From assembly GCA_030562195.1 (NCBI GenBank), contig CM060201.1, forward strand, positions 28,254,067 through 28,318,066: a stretch of 64,000 bases of DNA. Direction: 5' to 3'. The position numbers were made by a program, and so were the translations under genes. Source of the stretch: Nipponacmea schrenckii. Lineage: Eukaryota > Mollusca > Gastropoda > Lottiidae. Positions 10,901 to 20,866 of the stretch are shown here, piece by piece. Within the stretch, counting starts at the first letter, position 1. Each line of letters begins with the position of its first letter. Below the pieces are notes generated by a model, which saw nothing but the letters and a program-made list of their open reading frames with translations, was not told where the DNA came from and made no database searches.

Positions 10901-13900
10901 TTTTTATTATTTTGAGTGAACACCAGTCAAATAATAGATGATGTTTATGACATTTGCCATAAGGTTGAGGAATTTTGTAATCGTATTTTATCTAAATAAT
11001 ACTGAAAATAACTTCATTCTAATCGTTTTTTTATAATTAGTGCGAAATGGTATCGTTAGAATTAAGTCTGTATATATTAATCCATGCATTATTCTTCTAT
11101 AAAAAAGACTATGTTATACGGAACTGGAATCATCGAAATATTCTAAGTTTAGACTAAATCAGAATAAAGGCATAGTGGGCCACTTCACCTTGCATGTGTT
11201 TAATGCATAGATGGTAATCAGAATTCAAATTCGACATTAAAAACATGAAATGGACTGTTCAGTGAGATAATTTTTGTCAGAAAAACGGCATTAACCAACT
11301 CTTTATCCATGTCCAACTGTCGAGGGATCTTTAACGTGCACAGTGTGAAACATACGCTCGCAAATAATTCTATGAGACGCGTCAAATATTGTTTGTAAGT
11401 TTGTGATTATCTGTAGTAATTTCAGAATAAGAAAAATCCCTACCTTCAGTACAATCAACTTCAGAAGCATAATTACACGTCAGCTTATCTTGGTCCCAGA
11501 AAAGTCCAGCAGGGCAATCTTTAATGATTGTGCTGATTAACAGCTCAAGATTAAAGATACATTGGATAAATTTCTGACAGCTACCAGCTACAGAGTTGAA
11601 GCCAACACCATTACGCATGGTGCAATTATCACACAGACCCAATGGGTCAATTATTGATGGATCTACGATGGTTCCTGATGGTCTACTTGTGGGATAAAGT
11701 CGATCGATTCTTGTCCTTGCCGTCCAGCTACCACCATTGTTGCCATTGTTAAAATTGGGTTGTCTGGTTGTCCATTGACCATTGTTGTTAAAATTAGGTT
11801 GTCCATTGTTGTTAGAATTGGGATAGCTGTTTGTCCATTGACCATTGTTGTTAGAATTGGGATAGCTGTTTGTCCCTTGACCATTGTTGTTGAAATTGGG
11901 TTGTCCATTGTTGTTAGAATTGGGATAGCTGTTTGTCCCTTGACCATTGTTGTTAAAATTAGGTTGTCTGGTTGTCCATTGGCCATTGTTGTTAAAATTG
12001 GGTTGTCCATTGTTATAATCTGCAATAGTATATTAACTGAATAAGATAGTTGTTCGTGTCGTGCTATTTATACAGAGATTCCTCCTCACAAGAATCGAAG
12101 CTCTCAAATGTGCCAAGATCTTTATCTTTTTCAATTGAATCAATTCAGGTGTAACATATTCTTATACGAATAAAAACGGAACAACGGCCATTTAACATAA
12201 TATTTTTGACAGAAGCTAAAACAATACCGGGATATTCTTAATAATTGTGGGTTAATGTAAACCTGATGATCAATTTTCTAGAATTAAAGGAAAGTTGTGT
12301 ACTCCAGTCGGATGCCTACAGCTAAAGAAAAGTATGCACTACAAAATAACGGTTAATTGTGACTGAACATAATTGGAACGTTTCACTATCAATTACAGGC
12401 TACTTTCAAATTTTGATACTCGACCTAATATTGCTTTTTACTTTACGAAATTTGTATCAAATTAAGGATATGAATATATATGAACCATGTTATTATTTCC
12501 GAGAGAGAGGTAATTTCTTAGCCTTTCATCTAAAGATCGCCGATTTTCAATGAATCTTCAGTTGAAAAAGCAATGCCAAAAGATATGGTTTTATGTCGGA
12601 ATTGGAAGGAACAGCTGACGGCTGATTTTAATTCTAATTACAGAAATTATAGAGGTTTTAAATTCCAAAACCCATATTAGCTTTTGCCTCCACAAATGAT
12701 ATAAAGGCATGCAAACCATCCCGCATACAAATAATCGAAAATATTTGCCTGTGAGGCTTAAGCTGGACAAAATATAGCAATGACAAGTAGACAAGATTAG
12801 ATGGGCTCCATCGGGCGTTGATAGCCTAGATCCTAGAAATACTAACCTCCGCAAGCTTTTTGTACATCTTCCATTACAAGCTTACTTAGTTCTTTAAAAT
12901 CTTCCAAAACTAAGGATTTGTCAATGTTCGACGCAATGGACACTAGTTCTGTGTCCTGTTTTTTGTCGGTAATACCAATGGAGAAGACGTTTATTCCCAT
13001 TTTCTTGGCTTCGTCCGCGTGTATAACGGTTTGGGTTGAGTTCTTAGAGTAACCATCAGTAATAACGACGATTATTTTGGGAACGCCCTGTCTACCACTA
13101 ATGTTCATCAAAGCATTTGTTTTTTCGAGAGCTGCGGCGGTATCGGTGCCATCTCTTGGCTGCTCTAGACCGTCGATTTTGGACAAGAGATTGACTTTGT
13201 CATGGGTAAAATCAATGACATTAGTAACATTAGAACTAAACAGTACCAAGGAAAACCGTGATAGAGGACTTTCTAAGCTCAGTTCTTGGATGAACTCCTT
13301 AACTGCATTTTTGACTGACTCAAATTCTGTGTGTGAGATGCTGTCGGAGCCATCCACAACTGTTACAACATCCATATAGTCCTTGCAACCAGTATCTGTA
13401 AGCATAATTAGATATGGTAACGTCAGTCGGTCTTTGAGGTCAATCAGTCAGAGATATTAGAAGGAAAGACACAACAATGGGTTATTCCAAGTATTCGAAA
13501 GATATCAGGAAATAAACTAGTCTTGAAGAATACAACAGTAATCACACTCGATACTGGACGATGCTCGAACCGGTCTAGTAAATTGGATGGTTTCAATGGG
13601 TTTGTTTCCAAACGGTCTCGCCTAAGGGATGACTATTCTATGGAATATAGACTAACCAGGTTACTTACCTCCACAACTTTGTATAAATCCCTTCAGATGA
13701 TCATAGATTTCAGAAATTGTTTCCAGAGACAAAACTCTGTCATTTGAAGATGCGATGGTCTTTAGTTCTTCCCTATTGATATTCATACTGGTTCCAATAG
13801 AAAACATGTTGATTTCTGTCTGGACCGATTCTCTAGCAGCAGTAGCAGTAGCGACTTTATCTTTAGAAATACCGTCCGTAAACACAATACCAACTTTAGC

Positions 13901-14507
13901 AGCACGTGGTCGACCTTCCATCCTGAACATTTTGTTCATTTCCTCGAGACCAAGATGAGTTTGAGTGCCTTCCATGGGTTGTTCTAAAGCACGGATACGG
14001 TTGATAAGGTCCATTTCGTTGTTGGAAAATGGAAGAACTGTGGATACTGAAGAACTGAACAAGACAACTCCAAATCTTGAATCGTGATATTGTAATCGGA
14101 GTGATCTGATGAGCTGCTCAAGAGCTATTTTCACTTGAGTGAATTTCTCATCTGTAATACTTTCTGATCCGTCCAACACAGCTATCACATCTAGAGGTGT
14201 TTCTTTGCAACCTGTTGAAAAACGAAGCACATTATACCGAAGCAAAGCGGGCATTAAAATGCAATTAGTTAATTTTTCGACAAGCGTTTGCTTATTCAAT
14301 TTAGGGGAAGAGAAAATGATAGAATCATTCTGACACCCTTATGCGGGAATGATGTTGATGGTCACACATATTGCAAGCAAAAGCAAAGCGAAGCTACCCT
14401 TGGAGAATTTTGCAAAGAAACTTTGACTTACCATTTTGTAAAGGTGATGCCAAGCTTTGGTGCATCACACCAATTACAACCACTATACTTATTGCTAGTA
14501 AATTCAT
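7923..14507 (-). CDS. Pif/BMSP-like shell matrix protein, gene B (complete)
   Basis: This is a complete secreted shell-matrix-type protein. Coding exons in transcript order are 14507-14432, 14211-13669, 13395-12847, 12019-11444, 10548-10360, 10129-9962, 9575-9223, 8935-8845, 8322-8243 and 7949-7923. They sum to 2652 nt (883 aa), an exact multiple of three. Layout is signal peptide (about 20 aa), VWA, VWA, Asn/Gln/Gly-rich linker, chitin-binding type 2, second Cys module, four-Cys module, LamG. Both VWAs keep MIDAS residues (DGSES or DGSDS, EGT or DGT loop, TDG). Splice phases match gene A throughout. It has fewer VWA exons than gene A and a linker of quite different composition. Family knowledge (Pif, BMSP) suggests chitin and CaCO3 binding in shell matrix. 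No Pif80-like acidic tail follows LamG. Confidence 0.92.
8243..8322 (-). CDS. Gene B exon: LamG last strands
   Basis: It encodes GLQIGRGDGFSNFKGWIDE, nearly identical to gene A's closing motif. It is 80 nt, phase 1 to 0, donor GAG|GTATGT. Confidence 0.88.
8845..8935 (-). CDS. Gene B exon: LamG middle part
   Basis: It encodes SSDWNEVEYKVVDGQLISAV and onward, between acceptor CTTGTAG and donor GATG|GTAAGT. It matches gene A 6382-6469 and is one codon longer. Confidence 0.87.
9223..9575 (-). CDS. Gene B exon: LamG/ConA-like domain, first part
   Basis: It encodes AECKPAVQLSFDSGVYDESG, then FVQNNGVVVENGVAYFDG and LRIPRFANVDF. It is 353 nt, identical in length to its gene A partner. The donor is TCA|GTAAGT; the ORF continuing to 9091 is intron read-through. 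Confidence 0.9.
9962..10129 (-). CDS. Gene B exon: four-cysteine module
   Basis: It opens GCTRRAIADTHSYEQ, with WIEMSCPLG and DCECS, and ends TTPPPAAR before the LamG exon. It is homologous to gene A 5129-5311. Acceptor GTTTTAG, donor CGAG|GTAAT, phase 1-1. Confidence 0.86.
10360..10548 (-). CDS. Gene B exon: second chitin-binding-like Cys module
   Basis: It opens DPCYSKPDGDIAHPTNC, with REYYTCFK, CCLPGYAFN and a Cys-rich end. It aligns with gene A 4158-4352, including DPCY and CC-x-GY. It has no ATG-initiated ORF. Phase 1-1. Confidence 0.88.
11285..11370. repeat. Probable dispersed repeat fragment in gene B intron
   Basis: The stretch with CAACTGTCGAGGGATCTTTAACGTGCACAG-like content resembles short sequences often seen dispersed in invertebrate genomes. 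A partial match (CCAACTGTCGAGGG) recurs at about 34984-34997. The call rests only on that shared string and general familiarity. Confidence 0.3.
11444..12019 (-). CDS. Gene B exon: Asn/Gln/Gly-rich repeat linker plus chitin-binding domain
   Basis: After acceptor ATTGCAG the coding frame reads DYNNGQPNFNNNGQ and continues as alternating NSNNNGQ, QPNFNNNGQ and WTNSYP units for about 100 residues. A short basic segment and the six-Cys domain follow: CDNCTMRNGVGF, CQKFIQC, KDCPAGLFWDQ, CNYASEVDC. The true frame has no ATG near its start. The Met-initiated frames over the repeat (11663-12025 minus and 11760-12044 plus) are shadows of the repeat. Phase 1-1, donor GAAG|GTAGG. Confidence 0.9.
12847..13395 (-). 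CDS. Gene B exon: VWA domain 2
   Basis: It opens DTGCKDYMDVVTVVDGSDSI, with RDGTDT and ITDGYSKN, a complete MIDAS. It is 549 nt, equal to gene A's second VWA exon, phase 1-1. The acceptor is CTTACAG and the donor GGAG|GTTAGT. Confidence 0.92.
13669..14211 (-). CDS. Gene B exon: VWA domain 1
   Basis: The exon opens GCKETPLDVIAVLDGSESIT and keeps MEGTQT and FTDGISKD for the MIDAS. It is 543 nt, the same as gene A's first visible VWA exon, phase 1-1. The donor is GGAG|GTAAGT. Confidence 0.92.
14432..14507 (-). CDS. Gene B exon: start codon and signal peptide
   Basis: The ATG at 14507 opens MNLLAISIVVVIGVMHQSLA, a short hydrophobic secretion signal. The donor AATG|GTAAGT leaves phase 1, joining GGT TGC to the first VWA exon. 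The acceptor TTTTGTCAG places the 5' UTR part of this exon from 14518. Confidence 0.85.
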
Positions 14508-14517
14508 CTTGCCGATA

Positions 14518-14784
14518 CCTGACAAAACAAAAATCCATCTATTCGGCATCCTTTTTGAGGTAATAACGACTTTTCAGAGATAATAAATAAATCTAAAGTT
14601 TTACAACAACATAAGTATTATAGACTGTTAAAAACAACTTGATTTAATACAGTTCTATACAGTTGAGCTCCTTTTTAAAACCAAGTACATTGACAGATTC
14701 AATGTTTCAATGTAGGTATGATATAAATATCATGTAATATCACATGAATCCGAAGCTTCAGAATGGGAGAAACATCTACTTACC
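14518..14784 (-). other. Gene B 5' UTR intron and upstream exon donor
   Basis: A strong minus-strand donor TTTCG|GTAAGTAG at 14784/14783 pairs with the acceptor TTTTGTCAG before 14518. This implies an untranslated first exon ending at 14784. Its 5' end cannot be fixed. Confidence 0.5.
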
Positions 14785-15074
14785 GAAATGAGTCCTTTTA
14801 ACACTAAGATTCACAGTATAACTATTATTCTACAGAGCGGATTTATTCCAAATAATTTTGATTTGTCTCAGGCCTATCCTTCCAAGTGATGCAATTGGTT
14901 CAAATATTTATCCAAATTACATATTAGGCAATTGAGAAACTAAAATATCTGGTTTCAAAATTTTGGAGAAAAAAGGTTTTAATGACAAAAATTCCGACTG
15001 ATATATATAATGATGGATTAACATATTTAACAGTAGACTAACAGGTTTGTCAATATTGGACTAGGTAATTCATA

Positions 15075-16165
15075 GTCCGAAACTAATCAAGCTACACATA
15101 CAGTTTCTATATACCCTGCTGTATCTAGACACACCAGTTACTGTATACCCTGATGCATCTAGACACAACAGTTACTAGATACCCTGCTGTCTAAACCTTA
15201 GATCCCCACAAAAAAGTTACTATATAGGCTGCCCTTATGCCTCTAGAAACACCAGTTACTATAAAACACTCCTGTATCTAGATACGCCACTTACTATATA
15301 CCCTTCTGTAACTAGACACACCAGTTACTATATACCCTGCTGTATCTAGACACACCAGTTACTATATACCCTGCTATATCTAGACACACCAGTTACTATG
15401 TACCCTGTATATAGACATACCGGTTACTATAAAGTCTGTTGTATCTATCTACCCTTCTATAACTAGACATACCAGTTGCTATAAAGTCTGTTCTATCTAG
15501 ATAGGTCAGTCACTATAAACCTGCTGTATCTAGATACAACAGTCAATATATACATTGCTGTATATCTAGACACAACAGTTAATATATATCCTGATGTATA
15601 TCTAGATACAACAGTTAATATATACCCTGCTGTATATCTAGATACAACAGTTAATATGTATATCTAGATACAACAGTCAATATAACCCTGCTGTGTCTAG
15701 ACACAACAGTTTATATATACCCTGCTGTGTCCAGACACAACATTTAATATATACCCTACATCTACCACCAGTTACTATATGTCATTCCGTATCGAGATAC
15801 ACAAGTTACTGTAGATCCTGTTGTATCTAGACCAGTTACTTTAAACCCTGCTGAATCTAGATATAACAATCACTATATAAACTGCTGAATCACCAGTTAC
15901 TATATACCCTTTTGTAACTAGACGCACCAACTAATATATCGCTTCTACATCTAGACACAACAGTTACTATATATACTGCTGCATCCAGACACACCTGTTA
16001 CTTACTATATAGGCTACCCTACTGAATCTAGACACACCAGTTAATATGTACCCTGATGCATCTAGACGCACCAATTCTATTTACAGTGCTGCATCTAGAC
16101 ACACCAGTTACTATACACCCTTCTGAAATTAGACACAACAGTTACTATATACACTGCGGCATCTG
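15075..16165 (+). repeat. Minisatellite, about 34-bp unit, diverged
   Basis: Roughly 30 degenerate copies of a unit with core CAGTTACTATATACCCTGCT plus TATCTAGACACA. It fills most of the spacer between gene B and DIABLO. Confidence 0.92.
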
Positions 16166-16169
16166 AATA

Positions 16170-17080
16170 GAAGCATCTGGATCAGCTAGCTTATGAGGTT
16201 CCCATCTAGTAGGGTTTCAGAGGTATCTAGTTTGGCTAGATTTTCAAGTATCTAATTGGGCTTGACTTCCAAGCATAATGATTTAGTTTAGCTCGGTGTA
16301 CAAGCATATCGTTCAGTTATTTTTTGTAAGTCATCTACTTGACCGCATATTTTAAAATTAAGATTTCAATTTCAGCTCTAGCGCGACTTCAGACATCAGG
16401 TTTTTTTCTGGGCCACCTAGCCTTATATCATCTAATTTTATTTGCGTGCTTAAGTTTAGTTTTCTTGCATCTACGCTTACTTGGATTTCAAAACTAGCGC
16501 ACACTTAAGTATTTTAGAAATTGTTCTAGATCGAGTTTCCATTGTTTCTCCTGTCAAGAACAACTGATTTCGATTATCAGAAATTGTTCCTAATAAACAA
16601 TAATGTTCTTTTTATGCGGTACGGTAGCCCGAATGTTTATAACATTAGCTTCAAAATCCTTACCACAATATTTACAAGTATATCTCGCCCCTTGAAGACA
16701 TCAATCTTATAATAATTTTACAATACATGTATATGGGTCCCCTAATTGGAGAAAGGGATTAATACTTGTGTATGTTTCGGACTAGATAAATGAAGGTGTA
16801 ACTATTAGACAACTGGATATCAGATTAGTATCAGCACGGTTTCATTGAATTTAAGTCAATACAAAACATATTTCAGATGGTTTTTGTTTTAAATGTAACA
16901 ACCAACATCCTGTAAGCTAAATCCTGTTAATACCTGTATTTATCAACGTGTTTTTATGTTCATGTTCCACAACCAAACCAACATGATTATGTAATTCCAG
17001 AATATTTTATATCCTAGGGTGAATTCCTGATGGTGAATCTCATATTTAGGATGTAGGTAAGTTGGTCACCGCAAACATTG
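16170..17080. other. Intergenic, nothing recognised
   Basis: AT-rich DNA with no convincing exon, RNA gene or element seen on either strand. Confidence 0.6.
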
Positions 17081-17081
17081 T

Positions 17082-17400
17082 GACTTTACTGTGACCAAAA
17101 TACCTTCTTCTCATAATACTTTGATCAAATTACCTTGTGCCCTATTACTGTGACCAAAATACCTTGTGCTCGTATTACTGTGGCAAGAATACCTTGTGCC
17201 CGTATTACTGTGGCTAAAATTCCTTGTGCCTGTATTACTGTGACAAAAATACCTTAGTGCCCGTATTGCTGTGTGGTAACATACCTTGTGACGTATAACT
17301 TTGGCTAAAATACCTAAGCGGGATAACTGTGACTAAATTACGTTGTGCATGTTCAGCTGCGACCAAATTACATTGTGTGCGTATTACTGTGACCCTATTC
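17082..17400 (+). repeat. Minisatellite, about 30-bp unit
   Basis: About ten copies of a unit with core CTGTGACCAAAATACCTTGT and GCCCGTATTA. Confidence 0.9.
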
Positions 17401-17859
17401 ACTTAACGTTAACTTTTAAATTTTCGGGAACAATGATGATCAAAAAGAAATTTAAATTCATTAATACGAAATAAATTCGGTTCTTGATAATTCGGAGGGG
17501 CAGGTAATATATCCAGATTGGCAATGGGGTTTGGTCTTAGTCGAAATAATCAAATTACGTATTTGAAAAACATAAAAGTGACCTACGCGATGTGGATGAT
17601 GTGTTAATGACGTTAAATGGTTAACATAAATTAGAAGGGTCAATATAGAATAATCTGTTTTAATCTATTTATCAATATTCAATATTGTCATGGTATATAC
17701 CTTGTGCAAATGCAGGAGTGCCTTTTAAACTTTAGAAATACAATGTTGAGCATTATTCTATTTATACTAAAGTGAGAAAATTAGTGGAAAAGTGGCTCAT
17801 TTCATATGAATATCTTACCATAAAAAAACCTAATCAGTTAAATACATAATACATCTCAG

Positions 17860-18070
17860 CTATCAATTTACATTCGTTGGGTACAGATTATAGCTCAGCA
17901 ATCATTGTAGTATAGATTAGATGTAATCAGTTGAGTACAGAATACAACTTGCAATTAATCAGTTGGGTGTAGAATAGAGATCAACAATCATTTGAGTTTA
18001 GCTAAGCCTTCATTGTAATTAGTTCAGTGTAGGATATAACTCAGTAGCAACTTTTATTAGCTGAGTAATA
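17860..18070 (+). repeat. Degenerate tandem repeat, 32-35 bp
   Basis: Several loose copies built on CAGTTGGGTACAGAT followed by TAGCTCAGCAATCA. Confidence 0.65.
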
Positions 18071-18107
18071 TAAAGAAGGGAATCACAGTTTATTTGAACT
18101 GAACAAT

Positions 18108-18232
18108 GGTACACTAAAGCTTGGCCCAGACTATGTAGGTTGGAGGTCTTTTGACATATTATGTAAATAATGGTACACTAAACCCTGGCCCAGAATAAGT
18201 AGGCTGGAGGTCTTTTGACAAATTGTAAAAGA
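18108..18232 (+). repeat. Tandem duplication of about 60 bp
   Basis: Two adjacent copies begin AATGGTACACTAAA and end GGAGGTCTTTTGACA. They differ at a few positions and lie just beyond the DIABLO stop. Confidence 0.85.
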
Positions 18233-18290
18233 CTGTGTTGATATCCTTGTCAATAACATTAACATATGTATAAAAAAACGGTTGTGAATT

Positions 18291-18511
18291 TCAGGTATTA
18301 TCTTGATCATTGTTTTCATTTTCATTTAAAAGTTTGTCATCTTTTTTCTTTTGTTCCTCTCTTTCAGCATGTTTGCTAGTTTCTTCTATAAGCAGTGCTT
18401 CTATCTGCCTTAATTCCATATCAGCCTCTACTGATGACAGTTTTAAATTCTTTACTTCCCTCTGTGAGCTATTCAGTCTCTCTCCAGCACTAGTACTTGC
18501 ATATTCAGCAC
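18291..18511 (-). CDS. DIABLO: DIABLO exon 5: C-terminal coiled coil
   Basis: It encodes GAEYASTSAGERLNSSQREV, then a heptad-rich helix with RQIEALLIEET, ending in NENENNDQDNT. The acceptor is CTTTAAAG. The ORF extending to 18617 includes intron. Confidence 0.9.
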
Positions 18512-20537
18512 CTTTAAAGTGGAGAATTGAAATAGAATTTAACAGTTCTGTTATCAGAAATTTGTTGAGGAATGACACATCTGCAATATTAAAATTACTT
18601 TGTAAAACGGGTGACAATTTTGGAATATATTAGTTGCAGATGTTTCATAGTTTACTTAAGGATAAAAAATTGAAACAGGGTGTATTTTGAAATATTTATA
18701 TTAGAGTAAAAATAAAGAACTGGACGCAAGGCTTAGGACGAAAAAACATTTCGAAATTTGTCCAAAAAGATCATGGACAGAATGAAACTTGAAATTTAAA
18801 ACATGGATTATATTGGCCTTTAAGAAAAACTAAAACATCTTTTAAAATATTAACCATAATTGATATATCTGTTTATAACAGAAGACATTTTAAAATACTT
18901 CTTGTACTCTATTTCAATTGACAGATACGTCAAGTATTTGCATCAGAAGTAGACCCACCTGCAGCAAAAGCTAGCTCAGCTGATGCATCCATCAATTTCT
19001 CTACACTTGAATACAGTAGCTCCATTTCCTATAAACATTAGATATTTAGATTAGGGTGGGTAATACCTTTGGATTTTTCACTAAAATTTCCATTTGTTAG
19101 TGATGTAGGTCAGAAGGCTAATTCCACTGCGGTAAAATTTTCCTCATTGCACACTGCATAACATTGCCTGTCTTTATTAGCCCAGAAGTTACAGAAAAGT
19201 ATGATGTAAAAATCGGATCATTTTATTTAATCGTTATTTTATTAATTGAAGCAACTTTATATAGAATCTAAATTATAAAACTACAAACCAATTTTTTCTT
19301 CTTTATATCTTGTAAGTCCCCTCTGACTTCAAGAATAATATCCCAAATTAGTTGTTCTTCATTTGGTTTATTCAAGGCTGATATTTTATATTTCAATATA
19401 TCTGTCAGTTTATACACAGCCTGTACAATAATAAATAATAAATAAAACTTGTAAATACACACCACAGGCAAGAAGTAGCCATACAGCCCAATACAGGCTA
19501 AGGATGTCTTAATCTCTCGTCCTCTTTATTTGTACCCCTTCATATGTTGACAATTTTGACATTTGTTTTATAAAATTGACATTGTTGTTTCAATGTTGGT
19601 GTCATAATTTCAAAAAGAAAAAATAGATGTAAAAATAATTAGAAAACAAGTGATAGCTATAAGGCCTATTGAATATATTCATCTGCATTTATTGATTCTT
19701 GCATAAATGCTTGTTAACAATAATTTCTCCAGAACATAGTTTTGATATTTACAAAGTTTTCTTATGATCATTTGTTAGAAAAAGAACAATATGAAGAATC
19801 CAACCTGAAGATATTGCTTCTCTATTTCTATTAGAGCTGTGGTGGTTTGAGTTAAAATAGAAGTAGCAGCATCCACTGCCCATACACTTCCGTTTCTTAT
19901 CAGAGCACTTGATGATAATTCTTTTTTCTCTTTATCCGATTCCTTCTTTTTGGAAATTATATGATCAATATTAGAACAGTTTTTAATATTAGAAAAGTGA
20001 TAAATATTAGAACAGAGATCAATATTAGAACAGTGATTAATATTAAAACAGTGATAAATATTAGAACAGAGATAAATATTAGGACAGTGATCAATATTAG
20101 AACAGTACATTGATCAATATTAGAACAGAGATCAAAATTATAACAGTGATATTAGAACAGAGATCAATATTAGAACAGTAAATTGATCAATATTAAATTA
20201 TGCTGTTTTCCTTAAAAATGGAAACTTTCTCTTTGTTTAATGTGTTATTGTTAAAGTAAGACATTTCAATAATAAGAAGATGCAAAGGCTTGTCCTTGAC
20301 TCATGGTTGAGCTTCATTCTAGTCAAACGTCTTTCAAGAATATCTGGAGGCCTACAGGTACCTTACCAATTCACTTTCAAGATTTTGAGGGGTTATATTT
20401 TGTACTGAAAATGTCGGTAATGATCCAATCAGAATTTTTTTCGGATAAGATAGGGTTGTCACAGCTCTCATGCATCGCCGACAAAAATGTCGTTTTCCTC
20501 CAATGTTTACAAAAAAGTTTCTCATGGGGGCTGACAT
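18291..20537 (-). CDS. DIABLO: DIABLO/Smac homologue, mitochondrial pro-apoptotic protein
   Basis: In known homologues the protein is imported into the mitochondrial intermembrane space, cleaved, and on release frees caspases by binding IAPs. Exons are 20537-20367, 19945-19805, 19420-19289, 19028-18959 and 18511-18291, giving 735 nt (244 aa; human about 239). The helical core matches the family: SSALIRNGSVWAV, LTQTTTALIE, EEQLIWDIILEVRGDL, LMDASAELAFAAG, then a Lys/Glu-rich coiled coil and acidic Asn/Asp/Glu tail. The basic N-terminus (MRNFFVNIGGKRHFCRRCMR) fits a mitochondrial presequence, and an upstream in-frame stop supports this start. The position aligned with human AVPI reads SVQN. The exon 2 acceptor (19945 or 19942) is the least certain boundary because its pyrimidine tract is weak. 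Confidence 0.88.
18959..19028 (-). CDS. DIABLO: DIABLO exon 4
   Basis: It encodes EMELLYSSVEKLMDASAELA and FAA, matching human LSEMAAEAAYQTG. 70 nt, phase 0 to 1. The donor is GCAG|GTGGG. Confidence 0.87.
19289..19420 (-). CDS. DIABLO: DIABLO exon 3
   Basis: It encodes AVYKLTDILKYKISALNKPN, then EEQLIWDIILEVRGDLQD, matching the human NSEEEDEVWQVIIGAR segment. 132 nt, phase 0-0. Confidence 0.9.
19805..19945 (-). CDS. DIABLO: DIABLO exon 2
   Basis: It encodes KESDKEKKELSSSALIRNG through ALIEIEKQYLQ, matching the first long helix of Smac (human LSSEALMRRAVSLV region). Donor CAG|GTTGG. The Met-initiated ORF running up to 20110 crosses the intronic repeat and is not coding there. Confidence 0.88.
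19960..20195 (+). repeat. 18-bp minisatellite in DIABLO intron 1
   Basis: About 12 copies of GATCAATATTAGAACAGT and close variants, immediately upstream of the exon 2 acceptor. Confidence 0.92.
20367..20537 (-). CDS. DIABLO: DIABLO exon 1: presequence and processing region
   Basis: 57 codons from the first in-frame ATG after an upstream stop. The stretch is Arg/Lys-rich, then has a hydrophobic segment KKILIGSLPTFSV. The donor is TTG|GTAAGG, phase 0. Confidence 0.78.
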
Positions 20538-20788
20538 CTTGGATATTTCGCGCAGTCAACCACCAAATTGTTTACATGAAAAATTCGATAAATCTGCTGG
20601 TTGATTTTTAATGCTAATTCAAACTTCGTATATGATGGAATTTTGTACAAGCAATTCATTTAAGTTGTCATCCTATCGAAGTCAAATTTTTACGAAACTA
20701 CAGAATATTGCAAGGGGAACAAACTCTTCCAAATAGTTTTTTGTCAGTGGCGAGTAAAAGAGACAGCTGTGTATTCTGAATGTATAAA
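20538..20788. promoter_or_regulatory. Divergent intergenic region, likely bidirectional promoter
   Basis: About 250 bp separate the DIABLO start (20537, minus) from the PCYOX1 signal-peptide ATG (20789, plus). A TTTCGCGC E2F-like site occurs at about 20547-20554. No TATA box is evident. The bidirectional use is inferred from spacing. Confidence 0.55.
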
Positions 20789-20866
20789 ATGTATTTTACC
20801 ATATTTTTTACTCTATTTTGATGGCATTACCAGTAAAACGTGCTGAAGAAGAAGATATCAGAATAG
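20789..20866 (+). CDS. PCYOX1: PCYOX1 exon 1, with out-of-frame signal peptide
   Basis: The ATG at 20789 reads MYFTIFFTLF then hits TGA at 20819-20821. One base later the frame changes to MALPVKRAEEEDIRI and joins exon 2 at donor ATAG|GTGATG. A single extra T in the T-run at 20816-20819 would fuse the two. As given, translation can start only at 20821. Confidence 0.65.

Noticed and set aside
11663..12044. ORFs of 120 (-) and 94 (+) codons rich in Ile/Thr/Met or Val/Gly/Leu
   Set aside because: They are other-frame readings of the gene B Asn/Gln/Gly repeat; only that frame joins the flanking exons in phase.
15075..16165. Repeat-spacer array resembling CRISPR
   Set aside because: The whole 34-bp unit is repeated and degenerate; no conserved repeat with variable spacers.
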